From positions 6,010 to 12,068 of the forward strand of contig DCGO01000124.1 in the NCBI GenBank assembly GCA_002314605.1: a DNA stretch of 6,059 bases. Reading direction: 5' to 3'. Under the pieces are notes generated by a model. That model had not been told where the DNA came from and did no database searches. It saw nothing but the letters and a program-made list of their open reading frames with translations. This stretch comes from Lentisphaeria bacterium UBA1776. Its GTDB lineage: Bacteria; Verrucomicrobiota; Lentisphaeria; Victivallales; Victivallaceae. How positions within the stretch are numbered: the first letter of the stretch is position 1; every line of letters begins with the position of its first letter. This document shows positions 5,899 through 6,059 of this stretch, piece by piece. The position numbers and the translations under genes were made by a program.

Positions 5899-6059
5899 AT
5901 TTTTGCGGCTGCGGTTCCCATGTGTCCGCCAATCCCGCGTTTATTCCGGAAATGGGCTGTTTTTCCGATTCCTCCCCGGGCGAAAAAAATAGTTATAGAG
6001 CCGATTTCAAAAGTTTTGGCACTTGATCATTGTCAACTTGTTTTTTGTGTGTCAAAACC
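5899..6059. other. Gene-free right end of the window
   Basis: No coding sequence is supported in these 161 bases. The first part is GC-rich and holds a weak 6-bp hairpin, CGGAAA/TTTCCG (5947-5952 and 5962-5967, nine-base loop), with no T-run after it, so it is not a convincing terminator. From about 5982 the composition turns AT-rich (a run of seven A, then TAGTTATAGAG) and repeat-bearing. This fits the control region of a gene beyond the window. No promoter with good spacing was found on either strand. Confidence 0.6.
6013..6058. repeat. Imperfect inverted repeat at right edge, possible operator region
   Basis: GTTTTGGCAC (6013-6022) faces GTGTCAAAAC (6049-6058): 10-base arms, 9 of 10 complementary, spacer 26 bases. 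Inside the spacer, TTGATCATTGTCAA (6023-6036) is itself dyad-like, with outer TTGA/TCAA arms. TGTCAA occurs twice (6031-6036, 6050-6055), 19 bases apart, and ACTTG twice (6021-6025, 6036-6040), 15 bases apart. The spacing of about two helical turns would suit paired regulator binding; function is inferred. Confidence 0.4.

Noticed and set aside
5947..5967. Rho-independent terminator after the last gene
   Set aside because: The stem is only six pairs with a nine-base loop and no T-run follows it.
6016..6034. Sigma-54 (-24/-12) promoter suggested by TTGGCAC
   Set aside because: TTGGCAC fits the -24 element, but no GC dinucleotide lies at the required distance; TTGT comes two bases too late.

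Overview
The window holds five genes, all on the + strand and tightly packed, in DNA that looks about 58-60% GC. It reads as a bacterial chromosome segment with Gram-negative-type secreted proteins. The mix of genes, the two-part MetRS and the base use suggest a member of the PVC group, possibly Lentisphaerae/Victivallales. That placement is a guess from general resemblance and was not tested.

Layout. (1) Bases 1-275: the 3' end of an integral-membrane CTP-dependent lipid or polyprenol kinase (Dgk1/Sec59/VTE5-like) that begins before the window. (2) 272-1042: a small exported PstS-like periplasmic-binding-fold protein. (3) 1039-2418: an exported UshA-like 5'-nucleotidase/metallophosphatase. 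Genes 1-2 and 2-3 overlap by four bases (ATGA, then GTGA), so the three form one translationally coupled operon. (4) A 71-base gap with a plausible sigma-70 promoter and a strong Shine-Dalgarno site precedes metG (2490-4424), a methionyl-tRNA synthetase with a C-terminal EMAP/Trbp111-type tRNA-binding domain. (5) 22 bases after metG comes an exported protein of unknown function (4447-5898), with AAAAKP repeats after the signal peptide and a charged coiled-coil plus Ala/Pro segment near the C-terminus. (6) The last 161 bases have no gene. They include a strikingly AT-rich end with inverted and direct repeats that look like a control region for a gene beyond the window.

How the genes may work together. 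The first operon puts a lipid kinase next to a periplasmic nucleotidase that would release phosphate and nucleosides, and a phosphate-binding-type protein. A link to phosphate or nucleotide economy is attractive but inferred. Both exported proteins have lost family hallmark residues (the SGT ligand motif in the binding protein, the Asn/Gly/Arg substrate motif in the nucleotidase C-domain), so their ligands may differ from the textbook ones. metG is a housekeeping gene, and its exported neighbour probably shares its transcript only by position.

I found no mobile element, CRISPR array, tRNA or rRNA, and no clear new multi-gene system. The most unusual items are the coupled operon with its degenerate members, the unknown exported protein, the altered MetRS zinc knuckle and the repeat-rich right end.
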